Notes under the pieces: model-generated
The model's database searches: none
The model's input: the letters and a program-made list of their open reading frames with translations, nothing else
What the model was told of the DNA's origin: nothing
In this document: positions 1 through 6,621 of the stretch, piece by piece
Layout: every line of letters begins with the position of its first letter
Position numbering within the stretch: position 1 is the stretch's first letter
Made by a program: the position numbers and the translations under genes
Source: Actinomycetota bacterium
Lineage (GTDB): Bacteria > Actinomycetota > Actinomycetes > Streptosporangiales > Streptosporangiaceae
NCBI GenBank assembly: GCA_003140115.1
Contig: PLIQ01000588.1
Location: forward strand, 5,369-13,897
Direction of reading: 5' to 3'
DNA length: 8,529 bases

Positions 1-98
1 CATTCCTCGGCCAGGTCCCAGTCACCCGTCTGGTGGATCAAGGCCGCGGTGATGCGGCCCCACTCCTGACGGAAGGCATCGGCGGCGACCGTCCCCAC
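1..98 (-). CDS. ECF42-type RNA polymerase sigma factor, N-terminal part, cut by the left window edge
   Basis: Only the first 32 codons are visible. The reading includes AFRQEWGRITAALIHQTGD followed by WDLAEE, which is the start of sigma-70 region 2 as found in the ECF sigma factors that accompany DGPF/YCII proteins (ECF42 group). These direct core RNA polymerase to a small set of promoters and carry a long C-terminal TPR-like extension, which lies outside the window. The start is the GTG at 98-96, the only ATG, GTG or TTG in frame after the preceding gene; no Shine-Dalgarno sequence is obvious. It lies 77 bases after the DGPF gene on the same strand, the arrangement expected for this family. 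The frame stays open back to the DGPF stop region, so a non-standard earlier start cannot be excluded. Confidence 0.75.
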   Translation of the reverse strand, partial: MGTVAADAFRQEWGRITAALIHQTGDWDLAEE

Positions 99-175
99 GA
101 CGCTGACCGCGGTGGCCGCGGCCGGTGCCTCGCCCGCGCCGCCTGCCGGTTCCGGGGGCTGGCCACCGGATCCGG

Positions 176-892
176 CTAGTCCTCCTCGAACGGCCAGAAC
201 GGCCTCACCTCCAACATGCCGAGGCGGGCCATCGGGTGCCTGCTCGCGACCTCGATGGCTTCGTCGAGGTCGGCGCACTCAAGCACATCGAAACCGGCGA
301 TCTGCTCCTTGGTCTCGGCGAACGGGCCGTCTGTCACGATGGCGCGGGAGTCCCTCACCCGTACCGTGCGGGCGCTGCCGGGTGGCTCGAGTTCGCTGCC
401 GTACAGGCGAATACCACGGCCGTTCATCTCATCTACCCAAGGATCGACCGGTTCGATGCGGGCGAACTCCCTGGGGTCGACCGCCGGGTCGGTGCAGACC
501 AGCATCATGTACCGGACCTTGCCTTCACCCGGCTCGGGCAGGGGCGCGTCCGGGGCACTGTCGGGCAGGGCGCGCACCTCGACCGATCCCAGCCAGGAGT
601 GGGGGTGCCGGCTGGCCCACCGCACCGCCTCGTCCAGGCTGGCGCACTCGAGCACGTCGTAGCCGGCCACCTGCTCCTTGGTCTCCGCGTACGGCCCGTC
701 GGTGATGACGAGCTCGCCGTCCCGGATCTTGATCGTGGTGGCGTCCGCCGTCGGCCGCAGGCGGCCCCCCTGCAGGTTGACCCCGGAGCGGACCGTCTCC
801 TGCACCCAGGACGAAAACGAGGCCCAGTTCTCCTTTTCGTCCCACTCCGCGGCTACGTCCGGGTCGGCCGTGTGGATCAGCATGTAACGCAT
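176..892 (-). CDS. Tandem DGPF/YCII-domain protein (two fused domains)
   Basis: This 238-residue soluble protein contains two copies of the YCII-related DGPF domain. The first begins MRYMLIHTADPD and carries ITDGPYAETKEQVAGYDVLE near residues 63-82. The second begins about residue 127 (YMMLVCTDPAVDP) and carries VTDGPFAETKEQIAGFDVLE near 187-206. A single-domain member is usually about 110-140 residues, so this is a duplication or fusion. DGPF proteins are the conserved genomic partners of ECF42 sigma factors; their biochemical role is not established, and I infer no enzyme activity. The start ATG has a good ribosome site (GAGGAGGGG) about 5 bases upstream. The gene follows the 73-codon gene by 11 bases and precedes the sigma gene, so the three are probably co-transcribed. 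Confidence 0.9.
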   Translation of the reverse strand: MRYMLIHTADPDVAAEWDEKENWASFSSWVQETVRSGVNLQGGRLRPTADATTIKIRDGELVITDGPYAETKEQVAGYDVLECASLDEAVRWASRHPHSWLGSVEVRALPDSAPDAPLPEPGEGKVRYMMLVCTDPAVDPREFARIEPVDPWVDEMNGRGIRLYGSELEPPGSARTVRVRDSRAIVTDGPFAETKEQIAGFDVLECADLDEAIEVASRHPMARLGMLEVRPFWPFEED

Positions 893-903
893 TCGCCCCT
901 CCT

Positions 904-1125
904 CTACCGAACACTAGACGGGACAGGTGCCGGCACGGTCATCGCGTCCGCCGCCCTGCGGGCCGGCCACGCGCGGTGCCTCGGGCGGAAGGCGCGCCCG
1001 AGGCGGAGCCGCAGGTCCCTCAGTGCGGCGGCGGCCTCACCCGCGCGTACGTCCGCGGCCCGCTGCTCGGCGGCGGTGAGGCCATGCTCGCACTTGTACA
1101 GCTGGTACGACGGTGGGTAAACCAT
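904..1125 (-). CDS. Small uncharacterised protein at the head of the DGPF-sigma unit
   Basis: A 73-residue protein starting MVYPPSYQLYKCEHGLTAAE, with an Ala/Arg-rich helical middle (about residues 17-48) and a basic, proline-containing tail. I recognise no functional domain. It resembles the general style of short actinobacterial proteins with a YxxY-type N-terminus and an AAEQRAAD-like helix, but this is impression, not a family assignment. Support for it being real: third codon positions are about 85% G or C, GGAGGAGCG stands immediately before the ATG, and the stop lies 11 bases before the DGPF start, placing the DGPF ribosome site in the gap. There is no signal peptide or membrane segment. 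A longer alternative from an ATG a few bases upstream is in another frame and less convincing. The function is unknown. Confidence 0.65.
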   Translation of the reverse strand: MVYPPSYQLYKCEHGLTAAEQRAADVRAGEAAAALRDLRLRLGRAFRPRHRAWPARRAADAMTVPAPVPSSVR

Positions 1126-1152
1126 CGCTCCTCCATCCGGTGGAAGTCCTCT

Positions 1153-1172
1153 CGAGCCGCCCTTACGGCTCG
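1153..1172 (-). other. Perfect 7-bp hairpin in the leader of the small-protein gene
   Basis: CGAGCCG and CGGCTCG form a perfect stem around a six-base loop. It lies 48 bases past the pump stop codon and 27 bases before the small-protein start. It has no T-tract, so a factor-independent terminator is not proven. It could be a weak terminator for the pump transcript, or a structure in the leader of the downstream mRNA if the ECF-like promoter at 1184-1210 is used. Confidence 0.4.
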
Positions 1173-1183
1173 TCCACTCGGAC

Positions 1184-1210
1184 GACGAACGGGATCCCCC
1201 GCGATGGACA
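1184..1210 (-). promoter_or_regulatory. Candidate ECF-sigma promoter for the small protein-DGPF-sigma unit
   Basis: Read on the minus strand, TGTCCA (1210-1205) is followed after exactly 17 bases by CGTC (1187-1184). ECF42-group promoters are described as a TGTCGA-like -35 with a short CG(A/T)C -10, so this matches apart from one base in the -35. It lies 10 bases after the pump stop codon, and transcription would begin near 1175, leaving a leader of about 50 bases before the small-protein ATG. The site is inferred from the pattern and position only. Confidence 0.35.
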
Positions 1211-1220
1211 CCTGCCAGAA

Positions 1221-2834
1221 TCAGCCGACCGGCGCCGCCATCGGGTCCACGCCGGCTAGGTCCTTACGCGTGACCCGGATCGCGACCAGCGTGATGACCA
1301 GCGCCAGCACCGCGATCCCGGCCGAGACCAGGAATCCCTTCGAGAAGCCCGTGGCCAGGGCGTGGTCGGTTATCGCCTTCTGCAGCGCGACCGCCTTGGC
1401 GCCGGACACCTGGTGTCCGGCCTTCGCGGCTGCCGCCGCCTGGGACCGCAAGCTGTTCGCCACCGCGCTCCACGCGACGGTGCCGAGGACGGCGAGCCCG
1501 ATCGAGCCGCCGACCTGCTGGCCGACGTTGAGCATGCTGGACGCGACCCCGGCGTCGGCGTTGCCCACCTTGGTCAGCGAGACCAGGGACAGCGGCACGA
1601 ACACCAGGCCCAGCCCGAGCGCGGTGAGCATCATCGGCCCGAGCAGGCCGCCGACGTAGGTGCTGTGCTCGGTGATCCGGGACAGCCAGACCATCCCGCC
1701 GGCCATGATCGTGGCGCCGGTGATCATCAGGGGCCGGGCACCGATGCGGGCCACCAGCTGCGACGCGACCCCGGAGGCCGCCATGATCATGCCGACCATC
1801 GGCAGGAACGCGATGCCCGCCCGGAGCGGGCTGTATCCCCATACGTTCTGGACGAAGAGGGTCAGGAAGAAGAACATGCCGAACAGCGCGGTGCCGACGC
1901 AGAGGCTGATCAGGTAGGCGCCGGACCGGTCCCGGCTGCGCAGCACCCGCATCGGCAGCAGCGCGTGCTTGCTGCGCACCTCGATGAACCCGAACGCCAC
2001 CAGCAGCACCACGGCGGCCACCAGCGAGACGATCACCTTGGTATCACCCCAGTGCGACACGCCGCTCTCGCTGGTCGCGGCGTTGGAAAGCCCGTAGACC
2101 AGGGAGGCGATCCCGAGCGTCCCGGTGATCGCGCCGGGCAGGTCGAAGCGCCCGGGACGCCGCTGCGACTCGGGCAGCACCCGCGTGGCCAGGGCTGCGA
2201 CGACGAGCCCGATCGGCACGTTGACGAACATGATCCAGCGCCAGCTGAAGTAGTTGACCAGCAGGCCGCCGGCGATCAGCCCGACCGCGGCGCCGGCCAC
2301 ACTCATCGCCGCGTACACGCCTAGCGCGCGGTTGCGCGGCGGCCCCTCGGGGAAGGTGACCGCGATCAGCGACAGGGCGGTGGGGGCGGCCATCGCCCCG
2401 CCGACGCCCTGGATCACGCGCGCGGTGAGCAGCCAGGCCTGGTCGGTGGCGAACCCGCCGGCCAGCGAGGCTAGGGCGAAGACCAGGATGCCGGCGATGA
2501 AGATCCGGCGGCGCCCCAGTAGGTCGCCGGACCGTCCGCCGAGCAGTAGCAGTCCGCCGAACGCGAGCGTGTACGCGTTCACGACCCATTCCAGGTTCGA
2601 GTCGGAGAAGCCGAGCGCGTTCTGGATGTGCGGCAGCGCTACGTTCACGATGGTCGAGTCGAGCACGACCATGAGCTGAGCCGTCGCGATGACGGCCAGA
2701 GCCAGGCCGAGCCGCCTGCGCGGCTGCGCGGTGACGGCGGCCCCGGCCGCCACAGCGGTACCGGGTATGGTCCCGGTATCTGGTGATATCGCTGACAAGA
2801 TAATCCCCTTTGCCCGAATTTTGGGCGTAGTCAT
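1221..2834 (-). CDS. DHA2-type (EmrB/QacA) MFS multidrug exporter, 14 TM
   Basis: This 537-residue integral membrane protein is a proton-driven drug exporter of the 14-helix DHA2 family. Diagnostic motifs are visible: LDSTIVNVALPHIQ in helix 1 (residues 59-71), the cytoplasmic loop motif A GGRSGDLLGRRRIF (99-112), and a motif-C-like helix AMSVAGAAVGLIAGG (176-190). The length is typical. It follows the MarR gene by 69 bases on the same strand, so it is the likely target of that repressor; the substrate cannot be read from the sequence. The start is uncertain. The ATG at 2834 lacks a ribosome site and its first 25 codons are unusually A/T-ending. A TTG at 2798 has AAAGGGG six bases upstream and would remove 12 residues, and a GTG is also possible at residue 28. 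The membrane core is unaffected. Confidence 0.93.
   Translation of the reverse strand: MTTPKIRAKGIILSAISPDTGTIPGTAVAAGAAVTAQPRRRLGLALAVIATAQLMVVLDSTIVNVALPHIQNALGFSDSNLEWVVNAYTLAFGGLLLLGGRSGDLLGRRRIFIAGILVFALASLAGGFATDQAWLLTARVIQGVGGAMAAPTALSLIAVTFPEGPPRNRALGVYAAMSVAGAAVGLIAGGLLVNYFSWRWIMFVNVPIGLVVAALATRVLPESQRRPGRFDLPGAITGTLGIASLVYGLSNAATSESGVSHWGDTKVIVSLVAAVVLLVAFGFIEVRSKHALLPMRVLRSRDRSGAYLISLCVGTALFGMFFFLTLFVQNVWGYSPLRAGIAFLPMVGMIMAASGVASQLVARIGARPLMITGATIMAGGMVWLSRITEHSTYVGGLLGPMMLTALGLGLVFVPLSLVSLTKVGNADAGVASSMLNVGQQVGGSIGLAVLGTVAWSAVANSLRSQAAAAAKAGHQVSGAKAVALQKAITDHALATGFSKGFLVSAGIAVLALVITLVAIRVTRKDLAGVDPMAAPVG
2759..2778 (-). other. 7-bp inverted repeat at the 5' end of the MFS gene
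   Basis: TACCGGG and CCCGGTA flank a six-base spacer, giving a perfect stem. It sits within the first codons of the pump gene as annotated, in a stretch whose codon use suggests untranslated leader. It may be an mRNA hairpin near the start codon or a protein-binding site. No known family can be assigned. Confidence 0.3.
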
Positions 2835-2840
2835 CAGGCG

Positions 2841-2855
2841 CTGTGACCACAGTGG
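2841..2855. promoter_or_regulatory. Overlapping short palindromes upstream of the MFS gene
   Basis: CTGTGACCACAG (2841-2852) is a 5-2-5 palindrome, and CCACAGTGG (2847-2855) overlaps it. They lie 7-21 bases before the ATG at 2834, in the short gap between the MarR and pump genes. The sequence does not match the operator upstream of the MarR gene, so if it is a regulatory site it would bind a different protein. Short palindromes are common in GC-rich DNA; the call is weak. Confidence 0.2.
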
Positions 2856-2903
2856 CCCGGTGAGCTGATCTAAAAGAAACCCCTGATGCCGAACGAACGG
2901 TGG

Positions 2904-3389
2904 CTAACCCCTCCAGCCCCCATCCGCGTGGTCCATCCCCGCGGCCAGCATCTTCTGGATGAGCGCGAGGAGGATGTGGCGCTCCGCTTCGTTGAGGGCG
3001 TAACACCAGGGCATCCGCAGGGCCAGTTCCTGCATCATCCGCTCCTTGGCGGCGATGCCCTCCGGGGTCAGCACCAGGTTCTTCACCCGGCGGTCCCGGA
3101 GGCTGGGCTCGCGGCGGGCCAGCCCGCGCCGTTCGAGCGTGTCGGCGATAGTCGTGACGAAGGAGGCGTCGCAGGCCATGTGCTGCGCCAGTTCCTTCAT
3201 CGTCATGACCTCATCGAGCTTGAACAGCGCCAGCAGCTCGCTGGGGGCGATGTCGAACATGGCGGCGATCGACTGGCTGATCGCGCCAGCCCGCTTCACC
3301 AAATCCGTCAACCCGTTCACAATGTCCCGGTTCACGCCGTTGCTGCCCGGGGCTTCGTCGGCCCTGGCCGCATCCACGGTCTGATCCAC
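2904..3389 (-). CDS. MarR-family transcriptional regulator
   Basis: A 161-residue winged-helix repressor. Numbered from the chosen start, the DNA-binding region is visible as MKELAQHMACDASFVTTIAD (about 64-83, helix-turn-helix), followed by LERRGLARREPS and the wing DRRVKNLVLTPEG (about 99-111), the hallmark of MarR proteins. The flanking helices would form the dimer interface. MarR proteins are usually released from DNA by small phenolic or drug-like ligands. The adjacent exporter suggests it controls that pump and itself. The start is the GTG at 3389-3387, because GGAGGTGATC, an excellent ribosome site, ends three bases before it; a GTG nine bases earlier lies inside that site. A strong palindromic operator stands 35-56 bases upstream. 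Confidence 0.92.
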   Translation of the reverse strand: MDQTVDAARADEAPGSNGVNRDIVNGLTDLVKRAGAISQSIAAMFDIAPSELLALFKLDEVMTMKELAQHMACDASFVTTIADTLERRGLARREPSLRDRRVKNLVLTPEGIAAKERMMQELALRMPWCYALNEAERHILLALIQKMLAAGMDHADGGWRG

Positions 3390-3392
3390 GCT

Positions 3393-3402
3393 GATCACCT
3401 CC
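3393..3402 (-). promoter_or_regulatory. Extended ribosome binding site of the MarR gene
   Basis: GGAGGTGATC is complementary to the 3' end of 16S rRNA over ten bases. It decides the start: the GTG inside it (3398-3396) is too close, whereas the GTG at 3389-3387 has normal spacing of about eight bases from GGAGG. Confidence 0.75.
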
Positions 3403-3423
3403 CGTCCTCGTATCTCTTGACCT

Positions 3424-3445
3424 ACTCAACAGTTGAGTTACTCAA
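3424..3445. promoter_or_regulatory. Probable MarR operator (two overlapping palindromes)
   Basis: ACTCAACAGTTGAGT (3424-3438) is a perfect 7-1-7 palindrome. TTGAGTTACTCAA (3433-3445) is a second, perfect 5-3-5 palindrome sharing its middle half-site, so three CTCAA/TTGAG half-sites lie in 22 bases. Its AT-rich, symmetric form and its place directly upstream of a MarR gene are typical of autoregulatory MarR operators. The minus-strand TTGAGT copies could also serve as a -35 element, in which case binding would block the promoter. I cannot place a convincing -10. Confidence 0.65.
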
Positions 3446-3643
3446 GTTATTTCCCGCATTTCCCCGTCATCTCCACCGCCTTCGCGGCCGGCATTAGCGA
3501 CCGACCCGGCCAGCGTGTCCTGCTTCCGCTGCGTAGCCGCGCAGGCTATCTCCGCACGATGCGCGCCCCCGACGGCGTCCTTGCGGCCGCACTCGAGCCT
3601 GCCACGGAATGGTCGTCGGGTTGACCGACTGAGGAAACCACGG

Positions 3644-3678
3644 CCGTTCGGAAAATGCTTGGATCTTTTTCTGAACGG
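3644..3678. repeat. Imperfect 12-bp inverted repeat beside the kinase remnant
   Basis: CCGTTCGGAAAA (3644-3655) pairs with TTTTCTGAACGG (3667-3678) over 12 positions with a single G-U pair, around an 11-base loop. It begins exactly where the recognisable histidine kinase coding sequence stops. It could be a terminator-like hairpin, although no T-run follows on the plus strand, or a leftover end of a mobile element. No transposase or target duplication is visible. Confidence 0.5.
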
Positions 3679-3762
3679 ACGGGTGCCGTCGGCGGCGGGG
3701 GTAGTGAGCACGAAGGTACCGCCGTGGCGTTCGGCGCGGCGGCGCATGCTGGGAAGGCCGCC
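3679..3762 (-). pseudogene. Remnant of a NarL-type sensor histidine kinase (C-terminal ATPase tail)
   Basis: The minus strand reads GGLPSMRRRAERHGGTF followed by VLTTPAADGTR. This matches the end of the HATPase domain in two-component sensor kinases that partner NarL-type response regulators, where the pattern GL..MR.RAE.LGG......P..GT is near-universal. Only about 28 codons remain. The sensor, dimerisation (HisKA_3) and N and G1 boxes are absent, and the normal ending after GTR (a short strand and stop) is replaced by the inverted repeat. It cannot be a working kinase. The plus strand of the same DNA has no recognisable product. The match is from family knowledge, not from a search. Confidence 0.55.
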
Positions 3763-3784
3763 GGGAACGGGCGGGCGTGCCAAG

Positions 3785-4300
3785 ATGGGCGACGTTCGGG
3801 CCGACGGCGAAACGATGGGCGAGATCGTCATGCGCGGCAACAATGTCATGGCCGGCTACTACCTCGATCCGGAGGCCACCGCCGAGGCATTCCGCGGCGG
3901 CTGGTTCCACAGCGGGGACCTCGGCGTCATGCATCCCGACGGGTACATCGAGCTGCGCGACCGCATCAAGGACATCGTCATCTCCGGCGGAGAGAACATA
4001 TCCACCGTCGAGGTGGAGCAGGCGCTTATGAGCCACCCGGCCGTACTCGACGCGGCGGTCATCGGGGTGCCCGACGAGAAGTGGGGCGAGCGCCCCAAGG
4101 CGTTCGTCGTGCTCCGGGCAGGCCACGGCGCAACCCCGCAAGAGCTGCTCACGCACGTGCGCACCAAGATCGCCCGCTACAAGGCACCCCGCGAGATCGA
4201 CATCACCCTCGAGCTGCCGAAAACATCCACGGGGAAGATCCAGAAGTTCGTGCTCCGCGAACCGGAATGGGCCGGACGCACCCACCGCGTACACGGCTAG
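3785..4300 (+). pseudogene. 5'-truncated acyl-CoA synthetase (AMP-binding enzyme), C-terminal third
   Basis: The 171 codons from the ATG at 3785 encode the C-terminal part of a FadD-like AMP-forming acyl-CoA ligase. Visible are DGETMGEIVMRGNNVMAGYY (7-26), A7 motif HSGDL (42-46), the hinge/A8 motif DRIKDIVISGGENIS (59-73), WGERPKAFVVL (100-110) and the A10 lysine motif PKTSTGKIQK (145-154), ending in a normal WAGRTHRVHG terminus. Full enzymes have about 520-550 residues; the roughly 350 residues with the ATP-binding P-loop and acyl pocket are missing and are not found upstream in any frame. There is no ribosome site before the ATG. The remnant keeps good coding character with no internal stop, so the truncation may be recent. 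It could yield a folded C-terminal domain but not adenylation. Confidence 0.8.
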
Positions 4301-4392
4301 CAACTCGCTCCCGGCCGGAATCGCCGTCCCTGTGGGGATAGTCGGCATATTTCTCGTTCTCGGAGTCATCGGGTAACGCAGGTTGGCCGGGA

Positions 4393-6621
4393 TCAGGCCA
4401 GGCCGATTCGCAGAGCCAGGCGGGTCAGGTCGGCGCGGCGCCGGCAGCTGGTTTTGTCCCGGATCCGGTCCAAATGCGAGCGAACGGTGCTGATGCTGAT
4501 GAACAGTTTCCCGGCGATCTGGGCATCGGTGTTCCCCTGTGCGACAAGCGCAACCAGTTCGCGCTCCCGTGCGCTAAGCAGCGGCACCGCCTGGGCCGTT
4601 TGGCCATTCTGGGGTTGAGCGGTGGCCAGCAGCATCGCGAACTCAGCGGCAGTGTGCAAGGTCATGGCGGATCCGCGCTCGCGCGCGATGAGTGTCTTCG
4701 CCGCGCCGAGTTCCTGCTCAGCGCGTTGCGCAGGTCCTCTCCGGCGCTCGGCATCTTGCGGCGGGTCGGGCAGCCCGCTTCGCTGCTGACCGGCCGCCAA
4801 CGCCGCCCACAATGTTATGGCTGCATCCCATTGCAGGCGCATGGCGCACAGATGACCGCAGAAGTCGAGACAGTCGCTGATCATCAGCTGATGACCTGTC
4901 CGCAAGGCAAGGTCGAGAGCTTCGCCGAGCTGTGTGGCCGCCTCCTCCGTCCGTTCTGTACGCAGGTCGATATCTGCCAGGTGCGCCAGGCATTCCGCCT
5001 GAGAAAGGAGATCGCCTGCGTGCCGGGTAGCAGCCAGTGCCTGAGAGCATATTTCGCGGGCTTGAGCGTAGTCACCGGCCTCGGTCAGGGCGATGGTAAG
5101 GCCGAGATTGCATAGCCGTGCTATCCGGGGCGGTATCGTGGCGGGATCGATCAGCCGGGTTTGCTGCAGCAAGTCCAGCATGACGGCCTGATCACCGGAG
5201 TAGTACGCCAAGCCTGCCAGCCAGTACAGTGCGTTCGCTTCCCCGCCTGAGTCACCTAGTTGGCGGGAAATTGCCAATGCCTCGCGAATTTCCTGGCTTG
5301 CCTCAGAAATATCGCCTAGATTCGCCAGGCAGGATCCCCGGCCGCTGAGTGCCCTGATGAGAAGAGACGACGGCGGTCGCGCCGCCAGAAATCTCCGCGC
5401 TGCGGTGAAATGCTGAAGACTCGCCGGGTCGCTGGCTCCGGACGACAACTCGCCGAGCCACACTTGCGCAGCGGACCACTCATCACTTCCTACCTCGCCG
5501 TGCTCTGCTGCGGCGCTCAGGAACTCATATCCGGACGCGGTGCGGCCGCGCAGTTTCCACCAGGGCGCCAGAGCCATTGCCAGCCGCAGAGCCATAGCCC
5601 GGTCATGTTCCAGGCACCATTTCAGGCTTACGTGCATCATCGCGTCCTCGGCGTCCAACCAGCAGGCTGCGGCTAGCTGCCCGGCGCTTGAATCCATCGC
5701 GGCTGAGGCCTCTTGCGCAACTTGCAACGCATCCCCTGCCACCGCGGTCGCTCCATCCAGGGTGAAGGAGCCGGGGAAAACCGCCAGCCGGCGAAACACC
5801 CGCTGACCCGTCTCATCTAGCAGGTGGTAACTCCACTCGACGGTGGCAGCCAAGGATCGATGGCGCGGCGCGGAGGTTAGGCCCGCTCCGGCCAGAACGG
5901 CGAAACTGCCCTCCAGTCGCGTTACCAGCTGTCCCAAGCCGAGCGCCTCGACGCGCGCCGCGGCCAGCTCAATGGCGAGCGGCATTCCGTCGAGCCTGGC
6001 AACCAGGCGCCTGGACAGCGGCGCGGTTGTCTCGTCCAAGATGAAATCCGGTTCCACCTGCCTAGCCCGGTCGGCGAACAGGAGCACCGCATCAGCTTCC
6101 TGATCGGGACCATCAGCCGCCGCTACCGGCAGTGGCCGCAGCCGGTACCGCGTTTCTCCTGCCACTCCGATCGGTTCGCGGCTAGTCGCCAGCACCGCCA
6201 GATCATCCGCCACCGCCAGTAGCGATCTGCACAGCTCGGCCGCTGCGCCGAGCACGTGTTCGCAGTTGTCTAGGACCAGGAGCAGTTGCCGGCGCGTCAG
6301 GGTCGTACCGATCGAGGCCGCTGTCGGCTGATCACCGGCTCGTGCAATGCCCAGGGCGTTAGCCACGGCGGGCGCGATCAGCGCCATATCAGTCACCTGG
6401 GCAAGTTCAACCAGCCAGACCCCGTCAGCGAATCTGCCCGAGACCCGGCGAGCTACTTCGCTCGCTAGCCGCGTCTTGCCCACCCCGCCGGGCCCAGTCA
6501 CCGTTACGAGCCTGCGCTCGCCTAGGAGAGCAGCGACCCGCGCTGTGTCAGTCACACGATCGACGTAACTGGTCAGCGAGAGCGGGAATCCATGCAGGTC
6601 TCCATCCACAAGCCGGATCAT
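4393..6621 (-). CDS. LuxR-family STAND (NB-ARC) ATPase transcriptional regulator with TPR region
   Basis: A 742-residue regulator. From the chosen start: FPLSLTSYVDR near 12-22, Walker A GPGGVGKT (43-50), Walker B LLLVLDNCEH (113-122), LATSRE (144-149), GMPLAIELAAAR (212-223) and FRRLAVFPGSF (276-286). Then come WLDAEDAMMHVSLKWCLEHD (321-340), helical TPR-like repeats (about 400-620) and a C-terminal LuxR/GerE helix-turn-helix (680-742: LSARERELVALVAQGNTDAQ, then STVRSHLDRI). Such proteins act as ATP-switched activators. The wHTH/arm segment (about 60-80 residues with an LVDKSLV...LLETIRQYA-like pattern) normally found between the FxGSF motif and the WLD motif seems absent. GC is lower than in neighbours (about 58% at 5221-5280). 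The start ATG at 6621 has GAGG eight bases upstream; the ATG at 6627 is an alternative. The frame stays open further but overlaps the opposite genes. Confidence 0.85.
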   Translation of the reverse strand: MIRLVDGDLHGFPLSLTSYVDRVTDTARVAALLGERRLVTVTGPGGVGKTRLASEVARRVSGRFADGVWLVELAQVTDMALIAPAVANALGIARAGDQPTAASIGTTLTRRQLLLVLDNCEHVLGAAAELCRSLLAVADDLAVLATSREPIGVAGETRYRLRPLPVAAADGPDQEADAVLLFADRARQVEPDFILDETTAPLSRRLVARLDGMPLAIELAAARVEALGLGQLVTRLEGSFAVLAGAGLTSAPRHRSLAATVEWSYHLLDETGQRVFRRLAVFPGSFTLDGATAVAGDALQVAQEASAAMDSSAGQLAAACWLDAEDAMMHVSLKWCLEHDRAMALRLAMALAPWWKLRGRTASGYEFLSAAAEHGEVGSDEWSAAQVWLGELSSGASDPASLQHFTAARRFLAARPPSSLLIRALSGRGSCLANLGDISEASQEIREALAISRQLGDSGGEANALYWLAGLAYYSGDQAVMLDLLQQTRLIDPATIPPRIARLCNLGLTIALTEAGDYAQAREICSQALAATRHAGDLLSQAECLAHLADIDLRTERTEEAATQLGEALDLALRTGHQLMISDCLDFCGHLCAMRLQWDAAITLWAALAAGQQRSGLPDPPQDAERRRGPAQRAEQELGAAKTLIARERGSAMTLHTAAEFAMLLATAQPQNGQTAQAVPLLSARERELVALVAQGNTDAQIAGKLFISISTVRSHLDRIRDKTSCRRRADLTRLALRIGLA

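Larger units (their letters stand above)
3446..3784. other. Gene-free stretch with remnants
   Basis: No intact gene is visible between the MarR operator and the acyl-CoA synthetase remnant. The first half (3446-3643) translates on both strands into low-complexity Arg/Ala/Gly-rich sequence that I do not recognise. The second half contains the inverted repeat at 3644-3678 and the histidine kinase fragment at 3679-3762. There is no tRNA-like fold or CRISPR array. Confidence 0.6.

Noticed and set aside
1362..2324. Long plus-strand frame opposite the MFS gene
   Set aside because: The His/Arg/Gly/Asp-rich composition is the typical antisense shadow of a GC-rich membrane protein gene.
3433..3624. 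Plus-strand frame of 63 codons starting in the MarR operator
   Set aside because: It has no ribosome site, begins within the palindrome, and its product is low-complexity without recognisable features.
4287..4376. Short plus-strand reading ending in a hydrophobic stretch (GIAVPVGIVGIFLVLGVIG) before TAA
   Set aside because: It looks like a membrane helix tail, but upstream the frame runs through the acyl-CoA synthetase in another phase with no start or ribosome site. It may be a leftover of a membrane protein gene; the evidence is too thin.
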